NCBI GenBank assembly: GCA_900547475.1
Contig: URGW01000028.1
Coordinates: 1-50,276 of the forward strand
Source of the DNA: an uncultured Clostridium sp.
GTDB lineage: Bacteria; Bacillota; Clostridia; Clostridiales; Clostridiaceae
Length of the DNA: 50,276 nucleotides
Direction: 5' to 3'
In this document: in pieces, positions 17,905-26,446 of the stretch
Layout: each line of letters begins with the position of its first letter
How positions within the stretch are numbered: position 1 is the stretch's first letter
Made by a program: the position numbers and the translations under genes
Notes under the pieces: model-generated
Told to the model about the DNA's origin: nothing
What the model saw: the letters and a program-made list of their open reading frames with translations, nothing else
The model's database searches: none

Positions 17905-19245
17905 TTAAAGAAAATTCTTAGCTATTTCTAAAAGGTTTTCTTTATTATTTAAATTTTTATTATCTAAAACACTTTCTAATAAAGAGTTTAATATTTCACC
18001 AATAATTTTCCCAGGTTTAATATTTAAATGTGTCATTAAATCAGAACCAGTAACAGCTAAATCTTTTATGTAAAGTGGTTCCTTATTTTCAAGTATTAAT
18101 TTTACTCTATCAGAAATATAATCAACTTTCTTTAAGAAAGGAATTGGATCCCATAGTGAAGTTATATCTGCTTTTTGAAGTTCAAAAAGTGTAAAGATGT
18201 TTCCACTTCCAACACGTCTTAATAACCTTTTAATTTCACCATCAGTAGGCATATAATTTACATCTAAAACTAAGTGATCATAAATAATTTTAGAAACCTT
18301 ATCTATAGTATTATTGTCGAATTTAAGTCTTGATAATATGGGTTTACATATTATTGCACCCTCCTGAGCATGACCTGGGAAATAACAATGACCATTAGGT
18401 AATTGTTTTAATGTATTAAGTTTACCAACATCATGGAAAAGAGCTGATAATCTTAAAATTAAATCATTACTTGAAGTATTGTTTATTACATTTAATGTAT
18501 GATTAAAAACATCTCTGTTATGATTATTACAAAGTGGTGTATATCCAATTAAACTATGAATTTCAGGAAGAATTATTTCTAATATTCCTGTATCTTTAAG
18601 TAAGTTTAAACCATCACAAGGATTAGCAGAAATTAGTATTTTACATAATTCATCTCTAATACGTTCAATACTAATATTTTTTATTAGTCTATAGTTTTCC
18701 TTTATAGCTAAATATGTTAATTCATCAATTTTAAAACCTAATTGACAACTAAATCTAATTGCACGTAACATTCTTAAAGCATCTTCTTGAAACCTCTTAT
18801 TTGGATCTCCAACAGCCTTAATTATTTTATTTTTTATATCATCTATTCCATTAAAATAATCTATAAGACCTTCTTTGTTATTATAAGCCAAAGCATTAAC
18901 TGTAAAATCACGTCTTGATAAATCTTCTTCTATATTTGAAACAAATTCAACAGATTCAGGATGACGATTATCTAAATAATTTCCTTCTGTTCTATAAGTA
19001 GTAACTTCTAAATTTTCATTATCTAATATAACAGTAACTGTTCCATGTTTTATTCCAGTTGGAATTGTTTTTTCAAATAGTGATTCTGTTATATTAGGTA
19101 GTGCAGAAGTAGTTATATCGTAATCTTTAGGTGTTAAACCAAGTAAACAATCTCTAACACATCCACCAACCATAAAAGCCTCATGATTGTTGTTATAAAA
19201 AGTATCTATAATAAATTGAACATTGTTAGGTATATTAATAATCAT
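17905..19245 (-). CDS. cca: CCA tRNA nucleotidyltransferase
   Basis: Class II polymerase-beta-type nucleotidyltransferase that builds or repairs the 3' CCA of tRNAs. It has 446 residues. GGCVRD (27-32) is followed by the metal-binding DYD (D41, D43). RRDFTVNALAY and the RFQEDALRMLRAIRF block for nucleotide selection follow, and then an HD domain (LSALFHDVGK). All five tRNA genes in this window already encode CCA, so a repair role is likely; the HD domain suggests additional phosphohydrolase activity. The start is the ATG after AAAGGATGAT. Confidence 0.95.
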   Translation of the reverse strand: MIINIPNNVQFIIDTFYNNNHEAFMVGGCVRDCLLGLTPKDYDITTSALPNITESLFEKTIPTGIKHGTVTVILDNENLEVTTYRTEGNYLDNRHPESVEFVSNIEEDLSRRDFTVNALAYNNKEGLIDYFNGIDDIKNKIIKAVGDPNKRFQEDALRMLRAIRFSCQLGFKIDELTYLAIKENYRLIKNISIERIRDELCKILISANPCDGLNLLKDTGILEIILPEIHSLIGYTPLCNNHNRDVFNHTLNVINNTSSNDLILRLSALFHDVGKLNTLKQLPNGHCYFPGHAQEGAIICKPILSRLKFDNNTIDKVSKIIYDHLVLDVNYMPTDGEIKRLLRRVGSGNIFTLFELQKADITSLWDPIPFLKKVDYISDRVKLILENKEPLYIKDLAVTGSDLMTHLNIKPGKIIGEILNSLLESVLDNKNLNNKENLLEIAKNFL

Positions 19246-19313
19246 AAAAAATCATCCTTTAAAATAAGTATTATTAATATATTTTATCATAAAGACTATG
19301 CAAAAGGTTAGTG

Positions 19314-19370
19314 ACAAAAAATTAAAGCTGTATATCAAATTTATATTTAAATAAGTTTGATATACAACTT
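19314..19370 (-). terminator. Terminator of the L,D-transpeptidase gene
   Basis: Arms 19356-19370 and 19325-19339 pair over 15 positions with one mismatch. Read on the minus strand, TTTAATTTTTTG follows. It lies just after the stop codon at 19377. Confidence 0.85.
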
Positions 19371-19376
19371 TTAAAT

Positions 19377-20579
19377 TTAATTAATTATTACTTTTGTACC
19401 AGCTTCTATATTATCATAAATCCATTTGGCATCATTTACTTTTAATCTAATACAACCATGAGAAGCTGGAGTTCCTAAAGTGTTGTCTACAACTTCACTT
19501 TGGTCTTCGTTATAGGGAACGGAATGGAACAAATAATCACCATAGAATTGAACCCAATACTTTCCGCCTTGTTGATACTTATCTGAAAAGAACCAATCTC
19601 CACGCTCACGAACATCAAAAACTCCAGTTGGTGTTTCTTCATCATCTATTCCTGTAGAACAAGTAAATGATTTAACTGTATCCCATTTATTCATAGTTCC
19701 TTTATAAACATATGTCATTTGTTCAGATAAGTTTACATATATTAAATAAGGAGTTAAACTTTCTACATTTAAAGTATTTATGTTGCTACTAGTAATTGAT
19801 TGAAGTAATTGACTAGATGTTGAGGCTGAATTTTGACTATCATTAGCACCTATAGAAGCTAAATAATTTTCCTTAGATTCAGCTATGGAATTAATTTTAT
19901 TGTTAATGTCCTCATCTTCTTCTGAAATTATAGTAGTATCTACATTAGATAATAAATTTATAGCTTTAGTATAATAATCATTTTTAGCTAACTCATCTGC
20001 TTCTGTAAAAAGATCATTTTTATAATCGGTGATACATTTTTCTATGTACTTAGTTGCATCACTATAGTATTTTGAAGAATCAGGTACCTTATTTAATAAG
20101 TTAATGGCTATAGAAAAATCTTTGTTATTATAATTATCTAAAGCTAAGTCTAAAATTGCTTTATAATCAGAATCATTTTCTGGAATATAAGTATCATCTA
20201 ATGAAATTATTGCTTTATTTAATGATGAATCTAATATATTATAACTCTTAATTTCATTTAAAACTTCTATAGCATTTGATTTATTAGCCTCATTATCTAG
20301 AGCAGAATCGCACAAGTTTTTTACTAAAGATGAAAAATAAGTATTTAGGTCTTTATTTAAGTTTTTCTTTTTTAATTTTAAGTAAATATTGTCATCTGTA
20401 ATAATTTCTTTTGCAGCAGTAAAATCATAATTATTAAATTTCGAGAAAAAGTCATCTGTAATTAAAGAATATTTATAATTTATATAGTAATTAACAGCAA
20501 ATACTAGTAATAATCCCGAAAAAATAATTGTAATAAATTTAAATATATTTCTTTTAGGTTTTCTAAATAAATTTTTCAA
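19377..20579 (-). CDS. L,D-transpeptidase (YkuD domain), membrane-anchored
   Basis: Cell wall enzyme forming 3-3 peptidoglycan crosslinks or amidating donor stems outside the membrane. It has 400 residues: a basic cytoplasmic tail, one transmembrane anchor (FKFITIIFSGLLLVFAVNYYI, residues 13-33), a long alpha-helical, Asn/Asp-rich stalk with repeat-like segments to about residue 270, and a C-terminal YkuD domain with the catalytic SHGCIRL (Cys in the last 30 residues) and the upstream His in YLFHSVPYNE. The start is TTG at 20579, seven bases after AAGGAGG; no ATG offers a better site. The stalk sequence itself is not a domain I can name. Confidence 0.9.
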   Translation of the reverse strand: MKNLFRKPKRNIFKFITIIFSGLLLVFAVNYYINYKYSLITDDFFSKFNNYDFTAAKEIITDDNIYLKLKKKNLNKDLNTYFSSLVKNLCDSALDNEANKSNAIEVLNEIKSYNILDSSLNKAIISLDDTYIPENDSDYKAILDLALDNYNNKDFSIAINLLNKVPDSSKYYSDATKYIEKCITDYKNDLFTEADELAKNDYYTKAINLLSNVDTTIISEEDEDINNKINSIAESKENYLASIGANDSQNSASTSSQLLQSITSSNINTLNVESLTPYLIYVNLSEQMTYVYKGTMNKWDTVKSFTCSTGIDDEETPTGVFDVRERGDWFFSDKYQQGGKYWVQFYGDYLFHSVPYNEDQSEVVDNTLGTPASHGCIRLKVNDAKWIYDNIEAGTKVIIN

Positions 20580-20757
20580 TTAAATACCTCCTTATGTTTT
20601 ATTATTAATAATTGACTATTTCTTTAATTTTTAAACCTATAGTAAGCAAATTTACAAAAAGTACATAAGGAGATTTAGAAAAATATGTTATAATTAAAGG
20701 TGAAAAGCTAAATTAATATTTAATTTATTAATAACTAATTAGATTTATGGAGGAGTA

Positions 20758-21537
20758 ATGAGCAATAAAATAAAAATGACAAATAAACTTATTTTTAGTA
20801 TTAATCCTAAGAAATATGTTTATTTATATAAAGAAAAAATAAGTAAAGCATTTTTATATGTAATAGTACTTTCTTTAATTATTGGAGTTATTCAAGGAGC
20901 AATGACTACTGTAATTATTTCAAAATTAGAGAAAACTACAAAAATGATTTTAAGTCAAGATGAAGTTCAATTTGAGATGAAAGATGGAATATTAGATTTT
21001 AAGGCATCTCCTATAAAAGAAGAAGAAGGTCAAGCGTTATTATATATAGATACAGACCAGGGAGTAGAGGATTTAGAATCTCTAAGAAGTATTACTGTTC
21101 ATAAGGATATAGTAACTGCAATACTTAAGGATGGATTTATGGTTAAGGTAGGATCAGAAAATATTACATATAAATATTCTGATTTAGGTTTAGATAAAGT
21201 AGATTTAGATAATAATTTTGTAATTTCAGTATTGGAAAGAGTTGCTATAATTAAGTATATAGTTATTCCAATTATGATAATTGTTAGTTTTGTACAGTTA
21301 ATAATATATGCATTATTAATATCATTAGTAGGATTATTAAGTAATCTAATTACAAATAGAAAAATTGGGTATGGAAAAGTATTTAATCTTTCATTATATG
21401 CTGTTACATTACCAGCAATAATTAATTTAATATATCCAATTGGGGCATATTCTGTTTTAGTTGGTGGCATTATATTAATGTTTGGATTAAATTATATATC
21501 TTTTTATAATGAAAATTCAAATATAGAAAGCAATTAG
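20758..21537 (+). CDS. DUF1189 family membrane protein
   Basis: Integral membrane protein of unknown function, 259 residues. One helix near the N-terminus (FLYVIVLSLIIGVIQGAMTTV) is followed by an exposed domain of about 120 residues, and then three or four C-terminal helices (IVIPIMIIVSFVQLIIYALL and two more). This fits DUF1189, in which a short amphipathic start (FSINPKKYVYL) precedes the first helix. GGAGG sits just before the ATG. It is alone between the L,D-transpeptidase gene, on the opposite strand, and tRNA-Arg. Divergence from a cell wall enzyme hints at an envelope role, no more. Confidence 0.8.
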   Translation: MSNKIKMTNKLIFSINPKKYVYLYKEKISKAFLYVIVLSLIIGVIQGAMTTVIISKLEKTTKMILSQDEVQFEMKDGILDFKASPIKEEEGQALLYIDTDQGVEDLESLRSITVHKDIVTAILKDGFMVKVGSENITYKYSDLGLDKVDLDNNFVISVLERVAIIKYIVIPIMIIVSFVQLIIYALLISLVGLLSNLITNRKIGYGKVFNLSLYAVTLPAIINLIYPIGAYSVLVGGIILMFGLNYISFYNENSNIESN

Positions 21538-21560
21538 TTAAATGTAAAAAATTTTAATTG

Positions 21561-21589
21561 TTGATAAATTATAATTTTTGTGTTAACAT
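21561..21589 (+). promoter_or_regulatory. Putative promoter of tRNA-Arg
   Basis: TTGATA (21561-21566), 17-base spacer, TAACAT (21584-21589). The -10 is within the palindrome described next. Confidence 0.5.
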
Positions 21590-21603
21590 AGATTTGTTAA
21601 CAC
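21580..21603. repeat. Palindrome before tRNA-Arg
   Basis: Perfect 9-base inverted arms GTGTTAACA and TGTTAACAC, six bases apart. Each arm holds its own palindrome TGTTAACA. It covers the proposed -10 and ends three bases before the tRNA. Confidence 0.75.
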
Positions 21604-21606
21604 TAT

Positions 21607-21681
21607 GGAGCGTTAGTTAAACGGATATAACACGCCGCTACGGACGGCGCATTAAGGGTTCGATTCCTTTACGCTCTGCCA
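21607..21681 (+). tRNA. tRNA-Arg(ACG)
   Basis: 75 bases with encoded CCA. The acceptor GGAGCGT pairs with ACGCTCT (first pair G-U), anticodon stem CGCCG/CGGCG, loop CTACGGA (anticodon ACG, read as inosine after deamination), T loop GGTTCGATTCC. Confidence 0.95.
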
Positions 21682-21684
21682 TAT

Positions 21685-21716
21685 AAGAACTGTTGAGTTT
21701 CAACAGTTCTTTTTTT
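21685..21716 (+). terminator. Terminator of tRNA-Arg
   Basis: Perfect 12-bp stem AAGAACTGTTGA / TCAACAGTTCTT with a 3-base loop and a T run. Confidence 0.94.
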
Positions 21717-21797
21717 GCATTATAAAATATTTATTGATTAAATTTAATTTTGCTAGGAAAACTAAGAATATAGTTTTAGTAAAGAGGTATTAAAAAT

Positions 21798-22931
21798 ATG
21801 ATTAATATTTTAATAAGTCAAGTTGATGAACATAATGAAAGTAGTATCTTAGCAACAAAAGAATTTAATCCAGAAATGATTTATTTTATTGAGGATAAGC
21901 TCTACCAAGACAAAGCAAATACATTAAAAATTTATTATGAAAAAAACTTTAAAAATGTTAAGCTAGAAATTTTCGATGTTGAAGAAGGTAATAAAAAGGC
22001 TTTAGAAAAAATAATAGATAATGTAAAAGAAAAGAATATAATAGTAAATTTAACTGGAGGAAAAAGAATAAATTCCTTAATTTTATTAGATTTATGTATA
22101 AAAGAAAAACTTACAGCAGTATATATAGATATTAAGAAGCAAATTATGTATGAATTTAAAGATAATATAGCAATATATGAAAAAACTTTTGAAGATTTGG
22201 AGATTGATGATATTGTTAAGTCTTCTGGAGGAAAAATTGTTGAAGATTCTTCAGAATTATGTAATAAAAAAGATTTAATTTATTTTGCTGAACAAATATC
22301 TAATAATTTAGGGTTATGGCATAATTATAAACAAAAATTATATGAATCAAGTATATTTGAACATGATAGTAATGAACCTCAAAGAATATATATCCATACT
22401 CAAATATTAGAAAATGAAGAGATTAATTTATTAGATAAAATACTATCTAAACTTAAAGAAATGAATGAAATTAATTATAGGAAAGAAAAGGATAAAATAA
22501 CTGTTAATTTTAATAATTATTATTTAAAAGCATTTATATTCAAAAGTGGAACATGGTTAGAAATAGAGATAAATAAATTGATTAATAGTATTGAAGAGGT
22601 GGATGAAGCAAAAAACGGTGTAATGTTTTTATGGAATGATGAAAATCAAGCTGTTAGAAATGAACTTGATGTTGTAGCAGTAAAAGATTCAGTTCCAATT
22701 TTTATTTCTTGTAAAGATAGTGATAAATATAATGAAATGGCATTAAATGAGTTAAATGTATATGCTGAGAAGTTTGGAGGAGAAAATTCTTATAAAATAT
22801 TAGTGGCTACAAAAGAACCAATAAAATCTCCAGTAAGAACAAGAGCAAAAGAAATGGGCATTCATTTAATTATTTTTGATGGAAATGAAGAAAAATTTAT
22901 TAAAGAAATTAAGAGTATAATAAATAACTAA
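21798..22931 (+). CDS. CARF-domain nuclease, Card1/Can2-like (DUF1887)
   Basis: Probable cyclic-oligoadenylate-controlled nuclease, 377 residues. Residues 1 to about 125 look like a CARF Rossmann domain: beta-strand INILISQVDE, the ligand-loop motif NLTGGKR (84-90) and a closing strand. Residues about 245-377 look like the DUF1887 PD-(D/E)xK nuclease: GTWLEIEI (E255), RNELDVV (D291) and FISCK (K306). Serine 304 stands where the classic ExK glutamate would be. Known members (VC1899, Card1, Can2) are accessories of type III CRISPR systems that cut nucleic acid when cyclic tetra-adenylate binds. Here no cas gene or repeat array exists in the window. It is flanked by tRNA-Arg and the convergent psd gene. 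The family call is from motif layout, not a search. Confidence 0.78.
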   Translation: MINILISQVDEHNESSILATKEFNPEMIYFIEDKLYQDKANTLKIYYEKNFKNVKLEIFDVEEGNKKALEKIIDNVKEKNIIVNLTGGKRINSLILLDLCIKEKLTAVYIDIKKQIMYEFKDNIAIYEKTFEDLEIDDIVKSSGGKIVEDSSELCNKKDLIYFAEQISNNLGLWHNYKQKLYESSIFEHDSNEPQRIYIHTQILENEEINLLDKILSKLKEMNEINYRKEKDKITVNFNNYYLKAFIFKSGTWLEIEINKLINSIEEVDEAKNGVMFLWNDENQAVRNELDVVAVKDSVPIFISCKDSDKYNEMALNELNVYAEKFGGENSYKILVATKEPIKSPVRTRAKEMGIHLIIFDGNEEKFIKEIKSIINN

Positions 22932-22956
22932 AGTGCAAAGCACTTTAGTTAAATTT
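22926..22956. terminator. Bidirectional terminator between the CARF-nuclease and psd genes
   Basis: AACTAAAGTGC pairs perfectly with GCACTTTAGTT across loop AAA; T-rich sequence follows on both strands. The convergent genes are only 13 bases apart and the stop codon of psd lies inside the stem. Confidence 0.85.
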
Positions 22957-23835
22957 TTCTCCTATTTTTTCTCCCATATTAACTTTTGTTTCAAAACCAA
23001 AAGATGATTGAATAAGGATATCATCATCTATGTTTACAGTGTTTGGCTTAAAGAAAAGTATAGTAGTAGAACCACCAAACTTAAAGTATGATTTTTCATC
23101 ACCCTTAGTAACTTTTTTATTTGCTTTATAGCTTTGAACTATAGATCCAACACAAGTTGCACCTACTTCTATAAGAATTACATCACCAAAGTTTTCAGAA
23201 TGAAAAATAGACCATTCACGTTTATTTTGACAATATAATTTAGGAATTCGTTCTAAAGCTGTAGGATTAACAGAGTAATAATTTCCCTTAACTATATTTG
23301 ATTTTTCTGCAACACCATTATCAATAAAATGTAGTCTATGATAGTCAGTAGGGCATAGTCTTAAAATTAAACAAGTACCACCATTATATTCATTTACAAT
23401 AGCATTATCTTCTATTAATTCAGATAAGCTATAAGTAATTCCTTTTACCTGAATTAAAGAATTTATATCAATATTAGTATAAGCTAATAAACGTCCATCA
23501 CCAGGTGAGATTAAGATATTTTTATCTTTATTAATAGGTCTAGCTTCTGGAGTAAGTTTTCTGATAAAAAAGTCATTAAAACTTTTAAAGTCTGATGGAT
23601 CATCAGTAAATATATCAGTATTAATATTAAAGTTTTTAATAAATGAGTTAATTTTTTTTGTACTAAATTTACTATCGCAATAATTACCATATAATTTAGA
23701 AAAAAGCTTTCTTTTTATAAATAATTCAACAAAACTTTTACCTATTGGTGATTCATAAGCCCATTTTATGTAATTTCCACCAGCAACATCTTCAGTATCA
23801 TATTTATTTGTTTGTCTATTATAAATTTGTATCAT
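22945..23835 (-). CDS. psd: Phosphatidylserine decarboxylase
   Basis: Pyruvoyl-dependent membrane enzyme making phosphatidylethanolamine from phosphatidylserine. It has 296 residues, the size of the longer type with N-terminal helices. The self-cleavage motif is GGST (254-257) in place of the common LGST; cleavage before Ser256 would give the pyruvoyl alpha chain. The supporting Asp113 (SPGDGR) and His169 (PTDYHRLHF) for autoprocessing are present. No phosphatidylserine synthase gene (pssA) is nearby. The start is ATG at 23835 after a GAGGT-like site. Confidence 0.95.
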   Translation of the reverse strand: MIQIYNRQTNKYDTEDVAGGNYIKWAYESPIGKSFVELFIKRKLFSKLYGNYCDSKFSTKKINSFIKNFNINTDIFTDDPSDFKSFNDFFIRKLTPEARPINKDKNILISPGDGRLLAYTNIDINSLIQVKGITYSLSELIEDNAIVNEYNGGTCLILRLCPTDYHRLHFIDNGVAEKSNIVKGNYYSVNPTALERIPKLYCQNKREWSIFHSENFGDVILIEVGATCVGSIVQSYKANKKVTKGDEKSYFKFGGSTTILFFKPNTVNIDDDILIQSSFGFETKVNMGEKIGEKFN

Positions 23836-24031
23836 AATTTACCTCATATTAATCAATGTAATTAAGAAAAATATTATTATTTATTATAAAAGAAAATATA
23901 ATAATATATTAACATATTTTCTTTTTAATAGTTTATTAACATTAATATAATAGAAAAATTATTTGAAACTATAAGGGTAAAACTATAGAATAAATTTATA
24001 TGAAATAGTTTATTAGGTTGTGGAAGGTGAT

Positions 24032-24592
24032 ATGAGATTGGAAATAAAAATAATAAATTCAACTATAGATATCTTTAGAGAAAAAGGCGTTAAATTTACA
24101 ATGGATGATATTGCTAACAAATTGGGAGTTAGTAAGAGAACACTTTATGAAAATATAAATAGTAAGGAAGTATTATTAAGTTTATTGGTTGATGAGGTGT
24201 TTGATTCAATTAAACAGCAGGGACAAGAAATAATTGCAGATAATAGTATAGATGATTTAGACAAGTTAAAGAGATTATTAACAATAATCCCAACTTCTTA
24301 TAATACTATTGATTATACCAAAATACATGAAATAAAGAAATTTTATCCTAATATTTATGAAAAAATAATTAATAGATTAGATATATGTTGGGATCCAACA
24401 GAAATACTGATAAATAAATGTATTCAAGAGGGATTAATTAAAAAAGTAAATTTAAATCTTATGAAAAGTGTTCTAATTGGTAGTATTAGAATTTTAATTG
24501 AAGATGATAATTTACATAAAGAAAAATTAGATTATAAAGATACCATGAGAAATATTGTAGATATAATGTTTGATGGTTTAGTAATTAAATAA
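24032..24592 (+). CDS. TetR-family transcriptional regulator
   Basis: DNA-binding regulator, 186 residues. The N-terminal helix-turn-helix is clear (MDDIANKLGVSKRTLYENINSKEVLLS, about residues 24-50), followed by a variable ligand-binding helical domain ending in DIMFDGLVIK. An upstream in-frame GTG at 24020 falls before GGAAGGTGAT, which is the ribosome binding site for the ATG at 24032. It is divergent from psd and convergent with the ABC-F gene. Its targets and ligand are unknown; its own promoter region or psd would be the first candidates. Confidence 0.9.
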   Translation: MRLEIKIINSTIDIFREKGVKFTMDDIANKLGVSKRTLYENINSKEVLLSLLVDEVFDSIKQQGQEIIADNSIDDLDKLKRLLTIIPTSYNTIDYTKIHEIKKFYPNIYEKIINRLDICWDPTEILINKCIQEGLIKKVNLNLMKSVLIGSIRILIEDDNLHKEKLDYKDTMRNIVDIMFDGLVIK

Positions 24593-24620
24593 AGGAGCCA
24601 GTAATACTAGCTCCCTTTTA
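24591..24620. terminator. Hairpin between TetR and ABC-F genes
   Basis: AAAGGAGC and GCTCCCTTT (24610-24618) pair with one bulged C. TTTTATT follows on the plus strand. It overlaps the TetR stop codon and adjoins that of the convergent ABC-F gene. Confidence 0.65.
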
Positions 24621-26210
24621 TTATTCACCGAATTTTTCTAAGAATTCGTCATATGTCATAGTTCTATCAAAGATAGATCCATCATCATTTATTCTTATAA
24701 TTCTATTTGCAACTGTTTGAACGAATTGGTGGTCATGAGAAGCAAATAATACATTACTGTTATAGTCCTTTAATCCGTTATTTACAGCTGTAATTGATTC
24801 AAGGTCTAAGTGGTTAGTAGGACCATCTAAAATTAATACATTTGCGCTAGAAAGCATCATTCTAGAAAGCATACATCTAACCTTTTCTCCTCCAGATAAT
24901 ACGTTAGCTTCTTTTAAAGCTTCTTCTCCAGAGAATAACATTCTTCCTAAGAATCCTCTGATATAACTTTCAGATTTTTCTTCAGAGAATTGTCTTAACC
25001 AGTCAACTAAGCTTAATGTACAATCGTTAAAGAATTCAGAGTTATCTTTAGGGAAGTATGCTTTAGTTATAGTGATACCCCATTTGTATTCACCAGCATC
25101 TGGTTCCATTTCTCCATTTATTATTTTAAATAAAGTTGTAATTGCAATTTCATTTCCTACAAAAGCAATTTTTTCATCTTTATTTACTCTGAAGCTTACG
25201 TTATCTAAAACTTTAACGCCATCAACAGTTTTAGATAATCCTTCAACTACTAATATATCATTACCAACTTCTCTTTCAGGTTTAAATCCAACGAATGGAT
25301 ATCTTCTGCTTGAAGGCTCTATATCGTCTAAAGTAATTTTTTCTAATAACTTTTTACGAGATGTTGCTTGCTTTGACTTAGAAGCATTAGCACTAAATCT
25401 AGCGATAAAGTCTTGTAATTCCTTAATTTTTTCTTCTTTTTTCTTATTTTGGTCCTTAGCCATTTGAGTAGCTAATTGGCTTGATTCATACCAGAAATCA
25501 TAGTTACCAACATATAGTTTAATCTTACCGAAGTCAACGTCAGCCATGTGAGTACAAACTTCATTTAAGAAATGTCTATCATGTGATACAACTATAACTG
25601 TACCTTCAAAGTCACCTAAGAAAGATTGAAGCCATTTAATTGATTTAATATCTAAGTGGTTAGTAGGCTCGTCAAGGATTAATATTCCTGGGTTACCGAA
25701 TAAAGCTTGAGCAAGTAATACTTTAACTTTTTCAGCACCAGTTAATTCTGACATTAATTTATAGTGTGCATCAGTTCCGATTCCTAAACCTTGTAATAAA
25801 GATGATGCTTCAGATTCAGCTTCCCAACCGTTTAATTCAGCAAATTCACCTTCTAATTCAGCAGCTTTAATTCCATCTTCATCTGAAAAGTCAGGCTTAG
25901 CATATAAAGCATCTTTTTCTTTCATTATAGTATGTAATCTTTCATTACCCATTATAACTGTTTCTAAAACAGGAAATTCATCATATTTATAATGGTCCTG
26001 ACTTAAAACAGACATTCTTGTATTTGGAGCAATTATAACTTCACCAGTATTTGGTTCAACTTCTCCAGATAATATTTTTAAGAATGTAGATTTTCCAGCT
26101 CCGTTAGCACCAATAACACCATAGCAGTTACCAGGAGTAAACTTGATATTAACATCTTCAAATAATTTACGAGACCCGTATCTTAAACTTACATTTAAAA
26201 CATTTATCAC
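24621..26210 (-). CDS. ABC-F family ATPase (YkpA/YbiT-like)
   Basis: Soluble protein with two ABC domains, of the ribosome-associated ABC-F group, 529 residues with no transmembrane segment. Domain 1 has Walker A GANGAGKST (34-42) and Walker B LILDEPTNHLD, but its signature is the poor ELTGAEKVKV. A charged helical linker (about residues 240-300, KEEKIKELQDF) separates the domains. Domain 2 has an intact signature LSGGEKVRC, but its Walker A is GNEIAITT, lacking the Lys, and its Walker B is LILDGPTNHLD, with Gly for the catalytic Glu. Known relatives tune translation or give antibiotic resistance; an exact role is not inferable. An SD-like GAGGT precedes the start. Confidence 0.92.
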   Translation of the reverse strand: MINVLNVSLRYGSRKLFEDVNIKFTPGNCYGVIGANGAGKSTFLKILSGEVEPNTGEVIIAPNTRMSVLSQDHYKYDEFPVLETVIMGNERLHTIMKEKDALYAKPDFSDEDGIKAAELEGEFAELNGWEAESEASSLLQGLGIGTDAHYKLMSELTGAEKVKVLLAQALFGNPGILILDEPTNHLDIKSIKWLQSFLGDFEGTVIVVSHDRHFLNEVCTHMADVDFGKIKLYVGNYDFWYESSQLATQMAKDQNKKKEEKIKELQDFIARFSANASKSKQATSRKKLLEKITLDDIEPSSRRYPFVGFKPEREVGNDILVVEGLSKTVDGVKVLDNVSFRVNKDEKIAFVGNEIAITTLFKIINGEMEPDAGEYKWGITITKAYFPKDNSEFFNDCTLSLVDWLRQFSEEKSESYIRGFLGRMLFSGEEALKEANVLSGGEKVRCMLSRMMLSSANVLILDGPTNHLDLESITAVNNGLKDYNSNVLFASHDHQFVQTVANRIIRINDDGSIFDRTMTYDEFLEKFGE

Positions 26211-26347
26211 TCAACATACCTCATTTCATTTCTTATTCTCCCGATATTATAACATAAAGTTTTTATCTTTTCATGAAAATATAAAATATTGAGAATGTGA
26301 ATTAGTTAAGATTCTTCATAATTTAAGTATTAGTTAAATATAAAGAA

Positions 26348-26396
26348 AGAGTTATGGCTAGCAGATTTTTTATTTGCTAATGCTATAACTCTATTT
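26348..26396 (-). terminator. Probable terminator of the hemolysin III gene
   Basis: AGAGTTAT (26348-26355) pairs with ATAACTCT (26385-26392), extended by GCTAGCA/TGCTAATGC with mismatches. T-rich sequence follows on the minus strand. Confidence 0.6.
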
Positions 26397-26446
26397 TAAA
26401 GAAAATATTAAACTAAATATTCATTAAATCTATCATAAAATTTTAT

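Noticed and set aside
21580..21603. Rex-type operator before tRNA-Arg.
   Set aside because: The clostridial Rex pattern is TTGTTAA-N4-TTAACAA; here the half-sites face the other way with a six-base gap, so it does not fit.
21682..22944. CRISPR array or cas genes next to the CARF-nuclease.
   Set aside because: No regularly spaced repeats are visible and the neighbours are a tRNA gene and psd.
25072..25467. Plus-strand frame of 131 codons inside the ABC-F gene.
   Set aside because: Antisense to conserved ABC domain coding sequence, no ribosome binding site and no recognisable domain.
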